Positions 60,131-64,000 of a DNA stretch of 64,000 bases are shown here, in pieces. The number at the start of each line of letters is the position of its first letter. Position 1 is the stretch's first letter. The notes under the pieces are model-generated. The model ran no database searches, was not told where the DNA came from, and saw only the letters and a program-made list of their open reading frames with translations. A program made the translations under genes and the position numbers. Source of the stretch: Valencia hispanica (lineage: Eukaryota > Chordata > Actinopteri > Cyprinodontiformes > Valenciidae); NCBI GenBank assembly GCA_963556495.2, contig OY747713.1:28792961-28856960 (forward strand), written 5' to 3'.

Positions 60131-61774
60131 ACATGATTGAGATCTGCAGTATGGGTGAAAATAAAATAAACAACAACAATAAAAACACAATTCTTTGTTT
60201 TTCTTTGTATTAATAAAGCCAACAATTTGTAAACTGAAGCAAACAACTGTGCACTATATTATGTAATACTTAACAGAATTGTATTTACCAACATCATGCT
60301 TTCAGGTTAACTAACACCAAACACAAACTGATGCCTGTTCTTGCAGGGGTCTTCTTCCTTTACTTTTCCTTGTTCATCTACCTTTCAAAGTCCTATCTTA
60401 TTGACTGTTAAACAAACAGAAGGTGAGGGATATTCTTGAACACCACAGGACCTGCAAGGGAGAACAACACAGCAACAGAAGATGAGTCAATCCGGCCATA
60501 CTGCACATGATTCACATTGCTTAAAGCTTTTGGTTGCCTAATAACAGCCTGGTGGTATGCTTGGATCATTCCCTGCATTCCCACTTTTAGACATGTTAGT
60601 CATCTGGAAGCTTAGCTTGAACATTTCTATTCACATTTGTTTGCCGTTCCATCCTGTGCATCCAAATTTTTACATGCGAGGGCACGCTGGCTAAAAAAAT
60701 GGACTTCATGAAAAGTTGTATAATCAAGGGAAGAACCATCCCATCGTCTATACAATGTGTCAAAAAAGGCATGATCAAAGTGGTATTAGACAGGGTTGGT
60801 TAATTTGCTTATTTAATAATTTCCAGCCTTAATAAAAAATAGATGAAAACCTTTTCTTGGCTATAAAACAGAAACTTGAGAGGATTTAGCTCAGCTGAAG
60901 TCACCAAGGCTTTATTTTCCTATCTGTATAATCCTGTGTTTGCACCAAATAGCTCTTCCATGGAAAATTTGATCCATCCTCCTGTCCTAAATGAAAATGC
61001 TTTCATCCATCCACATTAACATTGTGCTTCTTGACACATGCGACAAGCTCGGTCTACCGTGATACATTACAACACTACAACGGCTGACTTGTTGCCTTCC
61101 TCCATCTCTTTGTATGTTTTTTTTTACAACATGGGTGCTTGATCAAACTACATGACACTCAAATTACCTTCTGGTCCTGAACATTCACCTTAATTATTTA
61201 CCATTTTAATTTGCTCAAACATACATTTTGTGTCAAATTTCAGCTTTGGCATCAAGAGTTTTCATATTGTTTTCGCCTGAGTAACAACTGGCCTGATAAA
61301 TCATATAATAAATCCTTCACAGTGAATGTATCCGAAGCTGGTGATAGGTTTTCCCAGGGTCACTGTAGGCGTTTCAGAGATGGTTGTTATCACAAATGGT
61401 TCAGCTAAGGGCATTGTTTGATGCCTGAGCGAGAAGAGGTGATTGAATGGCCTTGCATCGGGACGCATGCTACTAGAGGCATGTGATGTGGATGCCACGA
61501 TCACATGCCAATCAGGATTGGCGTAAATGAGATAAGTGCTCCTGAGGAATCCGCAAAGGGACGTATCCCACAGCGAGACATCGAAAGGAATGTTAGGAAA
61601 GAGGAACCCTTTGTTCATCACCATGTTAAAGTCTACTGCCCTCAGTGTTGCCAATTACTCAGCATGGAAAGTAGCTATTGGCTGTCCCAAAAGTCGCTTG
61701 AAGTTGTTAAATGACATCATCACCTCATTTGCATAATGTGCATGTAATTGTAATAGATGCTGTAGAAGAGGGAA
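60131..61774. other. No recognisable gene
   Basis: AT-rich with short frames on both strands. Nothing identified. Confidence 0.5.
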
Positions 61775-61960
61775 ATAATATTTACCTCCACCAGTAGGTA
61801 ATGTTTTTGTGCCTCTCTGTTTGTTTGTCTGTCTGACTGTTAGCAACATAACTCAAAAGGTTATGGATAGATTTCGATGAAATTTCCAGGAACTGTCCGC
61901 AATGGGACCAGGAAAAACTGAATTTTGAGGATGATCCGACATGAAGCGCGTATCCACCCC
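61775..61960 (+). repeat. Interspersed repeat with TCTGTCTGACTG core, copy 2
   Basis: TTTGTTTGTCTGTCTGACTG, TAGCAACATAACTCAAAAGG and TTTCGATGAAATTTCCAGGA match the reverse complement of 10230-10575. Confidence 0.7.
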
Positions 61961-62299
61961 ACCGACCAGTGGTGCTAACTTCCTCTCCTCTCCCCTGTCA
62001 GAGAGCTCACAAGAGTGACTCCCCTCTCGCAGCAGCTCCGCTACAGTTGGAGCATATGCACAGCAAATTTATTGCGTGTGCCAAATATCCCCTCTCTGCT
62101 GGAAAAGCACAGCGACAGTACGAACACACCCATGCGCCTCATTAACAGACATTTTAATGGAAAAGTATACCGAAAGTTAGAATTAGATAACAACATGTGG
62201 ATGGGGGATGGCGAGTGGCCCTGGTGCTGTCTGAGTGCTTTTTTAGTTTAAATTATAATTTTGCAGAATTTATTTTTTAACCATTGGTGGCAATGTGGT
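61961..62299. other. No recognisable gene
   Basis: Spacer; the 78-codon frame at 62015-62251 is unremarkable. Confidence 0.5.
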
Positions 62300-62605
62300 T
62301 GGGGTTGAACTGTTAGAAGGTTTTGCCATAGACTGTACATATAAAATGGACAGTGCCTCCGTGAAGTCACTCATAGGTTTCTGAAGAGCTGAATTGCAGC
62401 CTAGTAGGCGGATCCCACCACCGCCATCTTGGCCACGTCATGCGTCTCATAAATCCCAGAAAATACAAAAATGGGCAAAGAGATGGAGCTGAAAGCGGGG
62501 CTGTGAGGGCGGGGGCGGATGACTGACACCCATAAAACCAGAGCTCTCCAGTTTAAGGAACTGTTCAGAGTGAGATCGCTGGGGTTGAAGGAACAACAGA
62601 CCATC
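62300..62605. repeat. Interspersed repeat (ATAGACTGTACATA type)
   Basis: CCATAGACTGTACATATAAA, CCTCCGTGAAGTCACTCATAG and CCGCCATCTTGGCCACGTCA are recurrent features of a common teleost DNA-transposon-derived repeat. Confidence 0.6.
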
Positions 62606-63069
62606 TATGTTTTGTCAACCTGTTTTTACCATTCAGAAAAATATCTAATTTATATCTTCCTTGCTACAAATAGCCATCAGAAATGATGATAACTGGTTGA
62701 TCTAATAAAGGTTAGGTTTTGCCAAATGCAAAAACTATTTTTATTTTTAATTCAAAAATTCAAACAAAAATACACTTTTGTTGGGCCCATATGGCCCCGC
62801 TAAACAGCAGTATTTAGTTTTTGAGTGCATTTCAGTGCAGTGTGTGAATTTGATTTAGTATGGTGTTGTGTGCTCTATATGTTTGTAGAAACATTTAGAT
62901 GCCTTGATGATAGTAACAGATGGAACAGCGTCCGCATTTGAGTGTGGAATAGCTTCACAACCTCGGATGGTCTTCCAAACCTCAGCATACTGAACCAAGA
63001 AGGTGTAATTACTCTCCTGAATATGTTATAGTTTTCCAGTTGATGATATCAGTGTGTGTTTAGAACATA
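62606..63069. other. No recognisable gene
   Basis: AT-rich spacer. Confidence 0.5.
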
Positions 63070-64000
63070 TATCTTAGGCTACGTTCACACTGCAGGCTGA
63101 AACGACCCAATTCCGATTTCTTTTGCCCCTATGCGACCTGTACCTGATCTTTTAATGAAAGTCTGAACGACACAGATCCGATCTTTTCAAATGCGACCCA
63201 GGCCACTTGGGTATGTGGTCCAAAATCCGATACGTATTGTCGGCTTCCTACCATAATATGCTCTGCAACTCACTTTCTACTCAGAGAGGTGGGGGCGCCG
63301 AACTCCAAAACCCCAGCGGGAACTGTTTCAAAATAAGACCCAGAACTGAGAGACAGAGAGTAAAACAACACACACAAACAGATATCTGTTTCACAAAGGA
63401 CGCACCTGCAGATGGGAGCCAGAAAAGATCTGACTCGCTTCTCTACAAGGGTGTACCATTTTTATTACAGAAGAACAAAGAACATATCACATGACTCGTC
63501 TCTCCTCCTTCTACATCTTGACAGATCATACATTTTCTCCAGGTCTCCTGACCTGGTTTTATAGCCGTAGCATGAACTAGAGTTATAATCGATCCTCCCT
63601 GCTTTCAGTTCATATTTTTACCCAAGAGCTTATTTACTTAAAACCTTAACCCCATAACTTACTGGTAAAGAGTCATGTTTTACTACCCTGAATAATATAA
63701 ACAGGCCTATTACTTCTAAACGCTTAAAAAAGATATAGTTAAAACATATGTACTGCATAATAAAAATAGCCTCAAAAAAGTAGAATACAACAGTATCCAA
63801 TCTTTTGAAATGCGACTTCAGTCTGAACGGCCAGGTCGCATGTATCCGACCCGCACGTCAGTATCCCACCACTCCTGGCTGCGACTCCGAACCCACACGT
63901 TTCTCTGTACCGACGCTGCTGCCACTGCTCCACAAAACGCCATGGCCAAAAACCTTGCTCTCCTTCTTTTTATTTTTCTCCTTAAAACGAGCAGATTGAA
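63070..64000. mobile_element. DNA-transposon repeat split by a solo LTR; runs off window
   Basis: TACGTTCACACTGCAGGCTG begins a repeat seen widely in fish, with CCAATTCCGATTTCTTTTGC and CTGAACGACACAGATCCGAT. It stops at 63237 and resumes at 63793 with TATCCAATCTTTTGAAATGC and GTCTGAACGGCCAGGTCGCA. The end is beyond the window. Confidence 0.75.
63238..63792. mobile_element. Solo LTR with 4-bp TSD
   Basis: The 555-bp insert begins TGTCGGC and ends ACAACA, the TG...CA termini of LTRs. It is flanked by GTAT on both sides (63234-63237 and 63793-63796). Removing it and one GTAT restores continuous host repeat. AATAAA at about 63761 could be its polyadenylation signal. There is no internal coding sequence, so it is a recombined solo LTR. 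The parent family is unknown. Confidence 0.75.

Overview
This is vertebrate nuclear DNA, almost certainly from a ray-finned (teleost) fish. It has one split gene with canonical GT-AG introns. Around and inside that gene lies a dense mix of Tc1/mariner copies of several families, an RTE/Rex3-like LINE with an ATGG tail, L2/Rex1-type LINEs, ATGG-tailed SINE-like repeats and LTR remnants, which is typical of teleost genomes. I saw no bacterial-type operon, CRISPR array, rRNA or tRNA gene. Layout: 1-29 kb is gene-poor. It holds transposon relics (hAT-like, Tc1, a candidate TIR element with a 10-bp duplication, an RTE-like LINE with a 12-bp target-site duplication, a Ty3/gypsy integrase fragment), simple repeats, and long unassigned stretches that may include conserved regulatory DNA, such as a strong CTCF-like motif at 25047. 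29.2-34.3 kb is the probable 5' region of the gene. It has weak candidates for non-coding first exons and promoter elements, and a young 1.6-kb Tc1 element whose transposase has a single visible nonsense codon. 34333-48116 is the only convincing protein gene: ten coding exons for a 584-residue polypeptide N-acetylgalactosaminyltransferase, closest to GALNT4 by recall. Its 3'UTR probably ends near 49.2 or 49.55 kb. 50-64 kb is again almost all mobile DNA: a Tc1 element on an LTTR-free retroposon junction, a degraded L2/Rex1-type LINE, a second Tc1 family carrying a nested SINE-like insert, and a terminal DNA-transposon repeat split by a solo LTR. How it works together: the galnt4-like enzyme starts mucin-type O-glycosylation in the Golgi. 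It has an N-terminal membrane anchor, a GT-A catalytic domain with DCH metal site, and a C-terminal ricin-type lectin domain. The mobile elements are not functionally linked to it. Several sit in its introns, and one relic abuts a splice acceptor. I found no convincing undescribed multi-gene system. The most useful leads are the intron-rich structure of a GALNT4-type gene (recalled as single-exon in mammals), a very weak intron-6 donor, an unassigned long-TIR element, a poly(A) retro-insertion that begins with a perfect hairpin, and several nestings that give relative insertion ages.
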